A model generated the notes under the pieces. The model ran no database searches. It saw only the letters and a program-made list of their open reading frames with translations, and was not told the origin of the DNA. Shown here piece by piece: positions 1-8,500 of a stretch of 64,000 bases of DNA. This DNA comes from Dyadobacter sp. CY323 (GTDB lineage Bacteria; Bacteroidota; Bacteroidia; Cytophagales; Spirosomataceae): the NCBI RefSeq assembly GCF_021390245.1, contig NZ_JAJUXH010000005.1, forward strand, positions 62,001 to 126,000, in the 5' to 3' direction. Each line of letters starts with the position of its first letter. Position 1 is the stretch's first letter. Position numbers and translations under genes: made by a program.

Positions 1-192
1 TTTTTCCAGGACGTTATAAAACCTGTTTCGGTTGCTATAAATCCTGTGTCAATTGAAAAACCTTATTTAACGGAACAACTGAACGCATTCCTGTATACGC
101 GGCTCAGTCAACATGCACTTCGAGGAAGGACCACTTCCATTTTAACCATGACAATTTCAAAATGCCATTACCCTTTTTTTCCACCAAAATAA
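1..192 (+). CDS. Possible 3' end of an upstream gene (partial, unrecognised)
   Basis: A frame is open from the first base of the window for 63 codons and ends in TAA at 190-192. It converges on porV and overlaps that gene's end by 25 bp. The peptide has an ordinary composition with an aliphatic stretch (NAFLYTRLSQHALRG), but no family is recognised. It could be the tail of a real gene lying to the left or a chance open frame. The sequence to the left of the window would decide. Confidence 0.2.
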   Translation, partial: FFQDVIKPVSVAINPVSIEKPYLTEQLNAFLYTRLSQHALRGRTTSILTMTISKCHYPFFPPK

Positions 193-1271
193 GCTCCGAC
201 TGATACCCTGAAAGTTTTAGAAATCGGATTGTCGGAATTAACAGGGATCAGGTAAGAAATGTCGGCAGTGTATTTATTTAACAGTTTGACACCGGCACCG
301 GCCGTGAAGAATTTGCGCGCGCCTTTATTGTTGTTTTCTCCATAATATCCCCCACGCAATGCAACCTTATTTTTATACCAATATTCAGCCCCCATCGACA
401 AAGCAATCTCCTGAACTTCTTCCTTAAACCCACCGGGAGCGTCCGAAAAAGATGCCCAGACACCTTTGAAATACGGTTGCGAGTTGGGATTCTGGATGTT
501 GTTCGGAGTAGGGACCGCCAACTTACTCAAATCCGCGACCACATTTAACCGGTGTTTTCCGGTGGCGGTATACGATACGCCCCCACCGATTTTCAGAGCG
601 GTTGGTAAAAAATATTCGCCCCCGGAGCCGTAATCGATTTTACCACCCAGATTGGAAAGAATTGCTCCCAGCGACCAGTTGAAATCTTCTCCGGCCCGGT
701 CACTTTTAATTTGCTTTCGATAAAATGCACTGATGTCCGCCGCCGCAGTGTAGCCCGTTTTTAAAGGCGCGCCATTCACGATGCCAGTACCGATTTTGGA
801 AGTAATGTATTTCAAGGTAAGTCCCATCGAAAAATTTTGCCCTAACTGCCTGGAATACACTCCGCTAAATGCGAGATCGTACGCATTGTCGGAATTACCG
901 GTCGCGTAAAAACTCTCGGTATCGTAATATTTTACTGAGGCCCCGATGGCCTGCTTCGGTCCTAATTTTTTGTAAGCAGTCGCGTAACCAAGCCACATGC
1001 CGTCCACCAGATTCCTCAGCCAGGGCGTGTAAGAAGCCGACACCCCGAAATCCTGATCTGCCATTGCCAGTTTTGAAGGATTCCAAAAGGTCGCATTGGC
1101 ATCCGGACTCAATGCCACGCCTGCATCTCCCAAGCCTGCGCTCCTCGCGTCGGGGGCCACTATGATGCTATAAGGTTCCCCATACGGTATTCGGTAGCCA
1201 GCCGGGCCCTGCGCAAAAACGGGAGCGCAAGCGAGCGCATAAAAGCAGACAAACAGAGGATTTGCTTTCAT
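168..1271 (-). CDS. porV: Type IX secretion outer-membrane protein PorV
   Basis: PorV (LptO) is an outer-membrane beta-barrel of the FadL-like fold. It serves the type IX secretion system by taking C-terminal-signal cargo from the translocon and passing it to the PorU sortase. The 367-residue protein starts with a signal peptide (residues 1-20, ending VFAQ). The family N-terminal signature follows: DARSAGLGDAGVA and then ATFWNPSKLA, around residues 40-70. The rest alternates short hydrophobic and aromatic strands, as in a 14-strand barrel, and ends in a typical barrel strand. PorU is often the neighbour in this phylum but is not adjacent here; the next minus-strand gene upstream is a DNA glycosylase. 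Its presence implies that the organism secretes CTD-tagged proteins, probably with gliding. The family call is firm; partner genes lie outside the window. Confidence 0.9.
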   Translation of the reverse strand: MKANPLFVCFYALACAPVFAQGPAGYRIPYGEPYSIIVAPDARSAGLGDAGVALSPDANATFWNPSKLAMADQDFGVSASYTPWLRNLVDGMWLGYATAYKKLGPKQAIGASVKYYDTESFYATGNSDNAYDLAFSGVYSRQLGQNFSMGLTLKYITSKIGTGIVNGAPLKTGYTAAADISAFYRKQIKSDRAGEDFNWSLGAILSNLGGKIDYGSGGEYFLPTALKIGGGVSYTATGKHRLNVVADLSKLAVPTPNNIQNPNSQPYFKGVWASFSDAPGGFKEEVQEIALSMGAEYWYKNKVALRGGYYGENNNKGARKFFTAGAGVKLLNKYTADISYLIPVNSDNPISKTFRVSVGAYFGGKKG

Positions 1272-1401
1272 TGATGTTAGGATAAGTTGAAGGTTTTATA
1301 ATTGCGGTTACAAAATCAGGAACGCGGGCTAACATCAGATTATTATCAGGAATGGGGTATTTCTAATATTTAATTTTGTCAATATTTTCTCGGCACAATC
1401 C

Positions 1402-2172
1402 TCAATATTTCACCTGCTCCTTCGTATAATACGTCTTCCTCCCGCCAACCGTCGCAGTCAGTATCTCCCCTCCTGTCGGGCTGGTTTTACGTTTATGATT
1501 GTGGACGGACATGAAATCGCGGATTTCTCCGCTGATGATGTCAGGATGTTTTTCCTTAATTTTTTTGATTGAATCGCGGATTACTTCTGTGATTGCTTTG
1601 GCCAGTTTGTGTACTTCCTTTTTCGGAATGTTTTTGGCGCTCGATTCGGGATCAATGCGAGCCTCCCACAAGATCTCATCCGCGTACGCATTACCAATTC
1701 CCCCGATCACTTTGGGATCCGTCAAAACCGTTTTAATGGCAGCTTTTTTCTTTTGCAATTGCGTTTCCAGCCACTCAGGCGTCATTTCTTTGGAAAGTGC
1801 GTCTACTACTTCATTCAATTCAGGATTTAAAGTTGCGTTGGCTGCCTTTTGGTAATCGGTTAATACCAGCGGTTTTGCATCCTCAAAGACAAATGCAATG
1901 ATGAATTTTTCAGGTAAATCGTCCGGCATGCTCAACTGTCCGTGGAGCATCAAATGCATGGAAACCACCCCATTATCCCCAAAATCGAAATAAAGTTCTT
2001 TCGCATGCCTCGACACCTCATTCAGCATTTTCCCTGCAATGCTGTCATTGAACTCCTTCTCCGAAGCCTTGATTTTTGTGCCTTTACCGACCTCGACTTT
2101 TTTCAGCTTTTTCTTCAAGTAAGCTTTTTGAAGGTTTCCTTTAAACACTTCCAAATCACATATTTCGGGCAT
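1402..2172 (-). CDS. Fpg/Nei-family DNA glycosylase without zinc-finger cysteines
   Basis: A base-excision-repair glycosylase/AP lyase of the Fpg/Nei family, 256 residues. The start is fixed by chemistry: Met is followed directly by Pro2 and Glu3, the N-terminal proline nucleophile and its glutamate after Met removal. The central H2TH region is clear (DPKVIGGIGNAYADEILWEA, about residues 153-172), with the MHLMLHGQL core strand before it. The C-terminal zinc finger normally has two CxxC pairs. Here its frame is kept (TSPTGGEILTATVGGRKTYY and then TKEQ), but all four cysteines are absent, as in the zinc-less finger of NEIL1 and plant Fpg. The finger arginine (GGRKTYY) is retained, so activity is plausible. 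Damage specificity cannot be told from sequence. The gene stands alone and is divergent from the VOC gene. Confidence 0.88.
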   Translation of the reverse strand: MPEICDLEVFKGNLQKAYLKKKLKKVEVGKGTKIKASEKEFNDSIAGKMLNEVSRHAKELYFDFGDNGVVSMHLMLHGQLSMPDDLPEKFIIAFVFEDAKPLVLTDYQKAANATLNPELNEVVDALSKEMTPEWLETQLQKKKAAIKTVLTDPKVIGGIGNAYADEILWEARIDPESSAKNIPKKEVHKLAKAITEVIRDSIKKIKEKHPDIISGEIRDFMSVHNHKRKTSPTGGEILTATVGGRKTYYTKEQVKY

Positions 2173-2287
2173 GGTTTCGCTGTTTGATGAATAAAAATCA
2201 TTTCATAATAACTATACCACCTGCTGACACAGGGCTGTCATCGGGCGGTGGTTACTTTGCTGTATCACTAACCAAGCAATGTAGCAT

Positions 2288-2689
2288 ATGAATTTCTCAT
2301 CCGTCCGGGTTATTACCCAAGACATCAAACGCCTGATCCAATTTTACGAGTATGTAACCGGAATGCCGTTGCGGCAGTTTACCGATGATTTTGCCGAGTT
2401 GCGCACGGCAGCAGCCACTTTGGCGATCGGAAGCACACGTACCTTACAGCTATTTGGAGGAGACGACATAGCCGCCGCCGCCAGCAACCGATCGGTCATC
2501 CTCGAATTTCGTGTCGACGATGTTGATGCGGAATACCAAAAATTAGCCGACTTTCTCGGTGACGCCGTAGTCCAAAAACCGACAACTATGCCGTGGGGCA
2601 ACCGCTCGATGCTATTCCGTGATCCTGATGGTAACCTTGTCAACTTTTTTACACCAATCACGCCTGAGGCAATGGCGCGAGTACAATAG
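2288..2689 (+). CDS. VOC (glyoxalase/bleomycin-resistance fold) protein
   Basis: A single-module VOC-superfamily protein of 133 residues: two beta-alpha-beta-beta-beta halves, opening with SSVRVITQDIKRLIQFYEYV and closing with the family turn FRDPDGNLVNFF. The family includes glyoxalase I, extradiol dioxygenases and antibiotic-binding proteins. The metal-ligand glutamate usually found just after the DPDG turn is Asn here, so a metal-free binding protein or a different ligand set is more likely than classical glyoxalase. No signal peptide, so probably cytosolic. It is transcribed away from the glycosylase gene and its 115-bp upstream gap is shared with it. The substrate is unknown. Confidence 0.8.
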   Translation: MNFSSVRVITQDIKRLIQFYEYVTGMPLRQFTDDFAELRTAAATLAIGSTRTLQLFGGDDIAAAASNRSVILEFRVDDVDAEYQKLADFLGDAVVQKPTTMPWGNRSMLFRDPDGNLVNFFTPITPEAMARVQ

Positions 2690-2855
2690 CTAAACTTTGC
2701 AAGAATAGGCGTTTTTGGACATAACGTTCATACAATCGGCGTGTCCTCAATACTTTATGAAAAATATTTTTGATATTTTTAAAATCAAATATTTGATATT
2801 TTAAATACCAATTACTATTTTTACAAAGTAATTACACTTCATCATCAACATAACT

Positions 2856-3503
2856 ATGAAACGGGTCCATATCAACAATAACCACTGGAATACGCTGGTT
2901 AATATCCGGCATCACATGTATGAATACCTGCTTGTATTTTCGTGTGATCAGGTTACTGAGGCATTGATACACAATGTAAAAAGGTACTTTGAGGATAATT
3001 ACGGCTGTAAATATGCGGCGAACCTGGTCCCGCACCTTACCCTTTTCAAATGCACGATTCACGAAAACAAGGTGGACCGGATCATTCAGGGTTTCTCAAA
3101 AGTGGCGCGGCATATGTCCCCGTTACAGATAGGGCTGACACAATTCAACAAATACGAGCACGGCACCTTTTACGTGGACCTGGAATATAACGCCTCCGAG
3201 GAAGTACTTGAACTCGTCAAAAAATTAAAAAACGAAGTTGGAAACCATGTAAAGCAATGGGCGCCGGCAGAATATCATTTTTGCGAAGATCCGCATTTAA
3301 CCATTGCGAGAAACATGACTGCACCGCAAACTGAACGCGCAGTAATGGACTGGCTTTACCGTGAATTCCAGGCTTCGTTTCCCGTGAATGAAATGAAACT
3401 CATGAGAAGGTCGCTCATTCACGGCGCTAAATATGAAACGGTGGCTAAGTTCCCGCTTCTGGGAATGCCTGAGGGACAGTATATGCAGGCTTCGCTGTTT
3501 TGA
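2856..3503 (+). CDS. 2H phosphoesterase (2'-5' RNA ligase-like)
   Basis: A 2H-superfamily phosphoesterase of 215 residues. The two defining HxTx motifs are present: HLTL at residues 60-63 and HLTI at 147-150, each preceded by proline and spaced as in the bacterial 2'-5' RNA ligase/cyclic-phosphodiesterase group. These enzymes open 2',3'-cyclic phosphates or join RNA ends; the physiological role in Bacteroidota is largely unknown. The first 20 residues are not typical of the family, and the first core strand begins at MYEYLLVF, so an ATG at 2916 is a good alternative start. Upstream the DNA is very AT-rich. The neighbours give no pathway hint. Confidence 0.8.
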   Translation: MKRVHINNNHWNTLVNIRHHMYEYLLVFSCDQVTEALIHNVKRYFEDNYGCKYAANLVPHLTLFKCTIHENKVDRIIQGFSKVARHMSPLQIGLTQFNKYEHGTFYVDLEYNASEEVLELVKKLKNEVGNHVKQWAPAEYHFCEDPHLTIARNMTAPQTERAVMDWLYREFQASFPVNEMKLMRRSLIHGAKYETVAKFPLLGMPEGQYMQASLF

Positions 3504-3644
3504 TGCAGATTGATGTTATCAATTGCTGACAAAAATCAAATTGTTCATATTGAAAATAACAATACGCATGGCAGTGCAGAACTGGCAGGAAAGAGTAAGT
3601 ATAACTCAGAAATACTGCCGACTCCACTGCCGAAGTAAAAGTCG

Positions 3645-4493
3645 TTATTCAAAATTCCTCTCAAGAAAACGAAACACCTCATCAAAATGCTTTAACGGCT
3701 CCGCGTGTCCACCTTCGACCGCTACATGCTCGTAATTGTATTTGAAATGGTTGTTTTTCAACCTCTTGACTATTTTCTCGCACATAGGTGTTGTCGGAGC
3801 TATTTCGTCTTTGTTTGCGGAAATGAGGAATATTGGACCGTTGATATTTTCAATTTTAATGGATGCATTTGATTCGGCGACGGTATCTTTCAGCATCGTT
3901 TCAAATGCGCCGCGAAGATCTCTTTTGTATAGAAACGGAATAGATTCTTCGTTAACCGGTACAAATGGCAATTCCTTGCCCCGATACGTCCAGGCAGAAG
4001 TTGAAAAATGGCTGGTATGTCCAGGAAAAGCGGCGTGACTAGGCACCAGCGCAACAATGCATTTGATATCCGGATAGTAGCTTCCCAGCAACAAAGCCAG
4101 GTCGCCGCCGCGAGAGCCGCCGATAATGGCAATTTTATCCGGATTTACAAGACTGTCTTTGGTGGCTTCGGAAATGGCAAACTGAATATCTTCCAGCGCA
4201 ATCCGGTCCAGTGTATCCGGTGTACCTTTCGCGCCAAAGTAGCCTACTGCAAGAAAAGCGTACCCCTTTTGAATGAATGCATCACGGGTTTTCTTCCAAT
4301 GTTCACTCGCCCAGGCATTTCCACCTTCGGAACCGCCGAGCCCGACAATGAGTGGTTGATTCTTGTTTCTGCCAAGATAGAGTTTACTTCTAGTCCGGGG
4401 CGTATTTAAGATTTTTTGCGCAGCTATTCCAAAAGATATGGAAGAAAGCAATAATGCCATTAAAGTGGTTTTGCAGATTTTGATCAGATCCAT
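3645..4493 (-). CDS. Secreted alpha/beta hydrolase, BAAT C-terminal/dienelactone-hydrolase-like
   Basis: An alpha/beta-hydrolase of 282 residues with an N-terminal signal peptide (hydrophobic stretch about residues 10-22, cleavage near AAQ). The nucleophile elbow is GGSRGG with Ser127. Asp229 (SANKDEIAP) and His263 (GGHAEP) complete the triad. The early GLGGSEGG loop supplies the oxyanion hole. The arrangement and length resemble the C-terminal domain of bile-acid-CoA:amino acid N-acyltransferase/acyl-CoA thioesterases and dienelactone hydrolases. Export suggests an esterase acting in the periplasm or at the cell surface. It is followed by no same-strand gene, and a broken Crp/Fnr gene lies upstream on the same strand. 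The exact substrate is not predictable. Confidence 0.8.
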   Translation of the reverse strand: MDLIKICKTTLMALLLSSISFGIAAQKILNTPRTRSKLYLGRNKNQPLIVGLGGSEGGNAWASEHWKKTRDAFIQKGYAFLAVGYFGAKGTPDTLDRIALEDIQFAISEATKDSLVNPDKIAIIGGSRGGDLALLLGSYYPDIKCIVALVPSHAAFPGHTSHFSTSAWTYRGKELPFVPVNEESIPFLYKRDLRGAFETMLKDTVAESNASIKIENINGPIFLISANKDEIAPTTPMCEKIVKRLKNNHFKYNYEHVAVEGGHAEPLKHFDEVFRFLERNFE

Positions 4494-4557
4494 TTGATTT
4501 TTTTTCTTGCAAAACTCTAAGAATGAGCGATCAATCTATTTGACATAGATCAAATAA

Positions 4558-5148
4558 TCACGCTTCCGACCGAATGCGGCTTAATGTTTCCTGCGTTATG
4601 CCAAGATAAGAGGCGATCATTCCCAGAGAAATCCGATGATATATGCCTTTGTAAGTCAGGCAAAAAATGATCGTATTTTTCCTTCGCCGTCGTAAAACGC
4701 ATGGAGGTAATACGTTCCATTAAATGGCCAAAGATATGTCCCATCGACAGGCGAGAATACCGCTCCATTTCCGGGAAATGATCCAGCAAATAACCCAGAT
4801 CATTGATCTGAAGGCAAAAAGCTTCTACCGGTTCAATGGCATCGATATAATAAATATCCTTCTGCCGCTGCATAAAACTCCGCGGCGAATTGACCCACTC
4901 TTGCTCACAACTAAAATACTCGCTGATCTCTCTACCATCTTTCACAAAATAGGTACGCACCAGGCCTTTTTGGATAAAATAACTGTTGGTACAAATCTTA
5001 TCCGCGTCATGAATGAGCTGGCCTTTTTTGAAGGTTACGTGCGTAATTCGATCTAAAAGTTCCTTTTTCAGGCTTTCAGATAGTGGAATGTACTGTTCGA
5101 AGTGGGTGAAAAGGGAGGATTGGGTTTCGATGGCGCTTGGAATTTTGT
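4558..5148 (-). pseudogene. Crp/Fnr-family transcriptional regulator, broken
   Basis: Read on the minus strand, this is a Crp/Fnr regulator: a cyclic-nucleotide-binding fold (SYFIQKGLVRTYFVKDGREI), the family's FTTAKEKYDHFL linker, and an HTH. The HTH (LGMIASYLGITQETLSRIRS) is in a different frame from the rest; the frame must change near 4645-4660. As it stands, the main frame runs on to 4550 with unrelated residues. At the other end, no ATG, GTG or TTG lies between the upstream in-frame TAG (about 5166) and the first conserved residues. An ATG in another frame nearby (MGKSRLLKR) hits a stop. So there are probably two lesions, one at each end. A sequencing error could account for one of them. 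Members act on oxygen, redox or stress genes; the target is unknown. Confidence 0.7.
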
Positions 5149-5160
5149 TAATTATCTCTT

Positions 5161-5490
5161 TAATAACCTACTTTTTCCCATAATCTGGCTTTCTGTAAGT
5201 AAGCATAGCAGGCCGGATCAACAATCAGCAGATTAAAGATGGTAATTAACGTGGATGAAACTGTAACTTCCTGGTCAAATTTAGCGGAAGGTTTTTCTCT
5301 AGACCTGGTGTGTATAATTAATGATTTGACAAACTTATCAAATAAAAAATGGTACGCAAGATTATCAAGAAATCTAAATCTCTACCCAGCCGTCAACGTC
5401 AGCTTTCTCTTCTATTCGAAATTTGTTACATTTAATCTGGACACCTCTTGTGAAGATTGTCATCTTAAAAACCATTCAACCACTGCCTTC
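5161..5490 (+). other. Gap upstream of gamma-glutamyltransferase
   Basis: 330 bp lie between the broken Crp/Fnr gene and the chosen start of the gamma-glutamyltransferase gene. The downstream frame is open from 5239, but the 84 extra codons are AT-rich, lack any family resemblance and precede a clean signal peptide. They are therefore taken as leader. No convincing promoter box, hairpin or RNA motif was seen. Confidence 0.5.
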
Positions 5491-7359
5491 ATGAAAATAA
5501 AGCTACTTGCTACTTCCTTGCTTTTCACTGCCTTAAACCTGCATTTGCAGGCTCAGTCTTTCAATAATTTTCCGGTTACTACCCAAAAACCGCCACTGCA
5601 CGGGCGGCATTGGATGGGGATTACGGGGAAACCGCTGGCGGCTACGGCTGGGGCTATGATATTTAGTAAAGGTGGAAATGCGATCGATGCTTCTTGTGCG
5701 ATGCTGGCGGCGACTTGTACGATGTGGGATGTGCTCAGCTGGGGCGGTGAGACGCAGGCTTTGATCTACAATCCAAAAACAAAAAAGGTGATCGCGATCA
5801 ATGCAATGGGCGTGGCCCCAACCGGTGCTACCGCGGAATTTTATAAAAACAAAGGCATGAAATATCCGCCGGAATATGGCCCGCTTGCGGCGACGACGCC
5901 CGGAACGCCCGGCGGACTGATGACAATGCTGGCGGAATATGGTACCATGAGTTTAAAGGAAGTGCTTGCCCCGGCCATGCAAATGGCGGAAGGATATCCG
6001 ATCGAGGGACAAACGGCTAATGCAATCGAAAATGGCAAAAGTGAAATTAAGAAATGGCCGTATTCGACGAAGGTTTTCCTGCCGCATTTAGGTAAAGAAA
6101 GAGAGGCCCCCGACGCCGGCGAAATATTCGTTCAGAAAGATTTGCTGGCTACTTTGCAAAAACTGGTAGATACTGAGCAACAGACATTAAAAAAAGGTAA
6201 AACCAGAAAAGAAGCCATTTATGCTGCCTACGACCGTTTTTACAAAGGGGATATTGCCAGGGAAATCGCCCGCGGCACACAAGAACAAGGCGGATTGATC
6301 ACCGAGCAGGATCTGGCGAGCTGGAAAGTGAAGATCGAGGAACCGTTGATGACGACCTACAAAGGCATTGAGGTCTACAAAATGCAGCAATGGACGCAGG
6401 GTCCCGTGATGTTGCAAGCTCTGAACATGCTCGAAAATTTTGATCTGAAAGCAATGGGTTATAACTCCTCACGGTATGTGCATACGTTGTACCAGATTAT
6501 GAACCTGGCATTTGCCGATCGTGACTTTTACTATGGCGACCCGGCTTTTGCGCCCGAGGAACCGATGAAAGGTTTGCTTTCCAAAGAGTATGCGAAAGAA
6601 AGGATCAAGCAGATCAATTTTGAGAAAAACGACGTAAAGGTAATGCCGGGAGATCCCTACCCTTTCGAAGGGAAAAAGAATCCATATATCGATCAGATCA
6701 AAACCTGGGGCAATTTTCATGCGTCGTCCAACCGAAACGAGAATGGGCCGAGCGATGCATTTATGAAGGAATTTACGGCGGGTACTACGTCTGTGGAAGC
6801 TGCGGATGAAGAAGGCTGGGTGGTGAGTATCACGCCGAGCGGCGGCTGGATTCCGGCTTGCATTGCGGGAAACACCGGCGTCGGATTAAGTCAGCGGATG
6901 CAATCGTTTGTGCTGGATGCGAAGGAAAATCCATTCAATGTGGTCGAGCCAGGGAAACGTCCGCGGGTTACCTTGACTCCAAGTCTGGCCATGAAAGACG
7001 GAAAACCATTTCTTTCTTTTGCCAAACAGGCGGGCGATGAGCAGGATCAGTTGTTGCTGCAATTCTTTTTGAATATGGTCGAATTCGGGATGACGGTGCA
7101 GGAATCTACCGAGGCGCCCAGTTTCAAGACTTTGCAAATGTATGGCAGCTTTGGAGAGCATGAAAAAATACCCGGCGGCCTGATCCTGAACCAATCCATG
7201 CCCGACTGGACACGAAAAGAGCTTTCGCAAATGGGTTACAAGCTAAGTTACCAGCCCCGGACCAGCGGCCCGATCAACGCCATTTATTTTGACTGGCAGC
7301 ACCGTAGTTTCTGGGGCGGGTCGAGCAATCACGGGGAAGATTATGGTTTTGGCTGGTAA
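5491..7359 (+). CDS. ggt: Gamma-glutamyltransferase-family protein, periplasmic
   Basis: An Ntn-hydrolase that splits or transfers gamma-glutamyl groups (glutathione and related amides), made as a precursor that cuts itself. The chosen start gives a clean signal peptide (MKIKLLATSLLFTALNLHLQ, then AQ), so the enzyme is exported; 622 residues is normal. The large-subunit opening is clear: MIFSKGGNAIDASCAMLA and then PGTPGGLMTML. The self-cleavage and catalytic threonine is Thr432 in GTTSVEAADEEGWVVSITPS, and the small subunit continues with GNTGVGLSQRMQSF and PGKRPRVTLTPS. All usual core motifs are present. The region between (about residues 300-420) is somewhat divergent, so a non-glutathione substrate such as a cephalosporin-acylase-type amide cannot be excluded. 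It is a single gene; the next gene converges on it with a 6-bp gap. Confidence 0.88.
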   Translation: MKIKLLATSLLFTALNLHLQAQSFNNFPVTTQKPPLHGRHWMGITGKPLAATAGAMIFSKGGNAIDASCAMLAATCTMWDVLSWGGETQALIYNPKTKKVIAINAMGVAPTGATAEFYKNKGMKYPPEYGPLAATTPGTPGGLMTMLAEYGTMSLKEVLAPAMQMAEGYPIEGQTANAIENGKSEIKKWPYSTKVFLPHLGKEREAPDAGEIFVQKDLLATLQKLVDTEQQTLKKGKTRKEAIYAAYDRFYKGDIAREIARGTQEQGGLITEQDLASWKVKIEEPLMTTYKGIEVYKMQQWTQGPVMLQALNMLENFDLKAMGYNSSRYVHTLYQIMNLAFADRDFYYGDPAFAPEEPMKGLLSKEYAKERIKQINFEKNDVKVMPGDPYPFEGKKNPYIDQIKTWGNFHASSNRNENGPSDAFMKEFTAGTTSVEAADEEGWVVSITPSGGWIPACIAGNTGVGLSQRMQSFVLDAKENPFNVVEPGKRPRVTLTPSLAMKDGKPFLSFAKQAGDEQDQLLLQFFLNMVEFGMTVQESTEAPSFKTLQMYGSFGEHEKIPGGLILNQSMPDWTRKELSQMGYKLSYQPRTSGPINAIYFDWQHRSFWGGSSNHGEDYGFGW

Positions 7360-7365
7360 TGCCGT

Positions 7366-8232
7366 TTACTGTTTATCATTTTTATAAATGGTCCGGACCA
7401 TTCCGAAAGCCGGGGTGAAATTGAATTGCTGGTAAAATGGTTTGAGCGTTTCGCCGGTATACAGGCCAACCAGTGACTTGTCGGGCGCATGCGCATCCAG
7501 CCAGTTCGAAATCTCCTTCATAATGGCAGTCCCTACCCGTTTACCCTGCCAGTCGGGGTGAACGACGACGTCTTTGATATAATAAAAACTATAACCGTCG
7601 CCCAAAATCAGTGCGCATCCGATGATTTCCCCGTTCCCGGCATTTTCTGCGACTACGCCATATTGTACTCCGTTCAGTTGTTTCTGAATAATCTCATCCG
7701 ACGCAACGGTAGTCCAGCCCACAGATTTCAGCAGATTTTTATACTCTTCCGGAGTCGGCGCTCGCCTAATTACCTGAATGGAATCCGGCAGGCTTTCCGA
7801 TTTCCTATCTTTACCCGAAGCCGGAGCGGCGAAAGCAATATAGTATCCATTCGGATCGCGGACCACATACTCGTCAAAACCATAAGACTGCCGTGCAAGC
7901 GGCGAAACGATGTTTGCTTTTCGTTCAACATGCATGGTATAAAGTGTCTCGATATGCGCGACCCGGATCCAGATCGACTCGCCATGCGTTTTCGTCCCCG
8001 AATCTTTATCCAATGAAAACTGCACAAATGCCCCATGCCACGAAACACCGCCGTGCGTGGGCGGATCGCCCCAGGTCCATTGACCCGGAAAACCCAGTAC
8101 CTCCTGCCAGTATTTGACCGTCTGAGCTACGTCGCTTACCTGCAAAATAGGTTCTGCGTGTGAGAAGACGGGTCCAGCTCCTGTCGACCACAAGACAGCT
8201 TCATTTGTGCTTAATGCAGTTGGTCTGTTCAT
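7366..8232 (-). CDS. VOC domain fused to GNAT acetyltransferase
   Basis: A 288-residue two-domain protein. Residues about 22-135 form a VOC module (AEPILQVSDVAQTVKYWQEV, then VVRDPNGYYIAFA). Residues about 150-285 form a GNAT acetyltransferase: YIKDVVVHPDWQGKRVGTAI carries the acetyl-CoA pyrophosphate-binding Q/R-x-x-G-x-A-type loop, and LKPFYQQFNFTP is the usual C-terminal tyrosine-containing helix. VOC and GNAT proteins are normally separate, so the fusion may couple binding of a small molecule to its acetylation, for instance in detoxification. No signal peptide; cytosolic. The gene converges with gamma-glutamyltransferase, 6 bp away. The domain calls are solid; the acceptor is unknown. 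Confidence 0.85.
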   Translation of the reverse strand: MNRPTALSTNEAVLWSTGAGPVFSHAEPILQVSDVAQTVKYWQEVLGFPGQWTWGDPPTHGGVSWHGAFVQFSLDKDSGTKTHGESIWIRVAHIETLYTMHVERKANIVSPLARQSYGFDEYVVRDPNGYYIAFAAPASGKDRKSESLPDSIQVIRRAPTPEEYKNLLKSVGWTTVASDEIIQKQLNGVQYGVVAENAGNGEIIGCALILGDGYSFYYIKDVVVHPDWQGKRVGTAIMKEISNWLDAHAPDKSLVGLYTGETLKPFYQQFNFTPAFGMVRTIYKNDKQ

Positions 8233-8500
8233 GGCTGCAGGATTTTTAATTACAATGAAATAAACCGGTACTTGCTACTCCTCACTAACTCAAACAGTTG
8301 TGTAATTACTGATTTTTCCTAGCAAATGAAAAGTATTGATCAACTGAATTCAAAATGATTTAAACCAAATTAGGTCAGGTTGGGCCCATGCCAGTGCCGT
8401 GCCGCATCAAGACGGGTATTGATACCTGTTTTTGAGGCTGAACATGAACGGCGAACCCCACTTTTGTATATATTGGGAAGCAAATCCTAAACTTATATTC

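Noticed and set aside
5239-5490. 84 extra codons upstream of gamma-glutamyltransferase
   Set aside because: AT-rich, no family match, and the downstream ATG gives a proper signal peptide.
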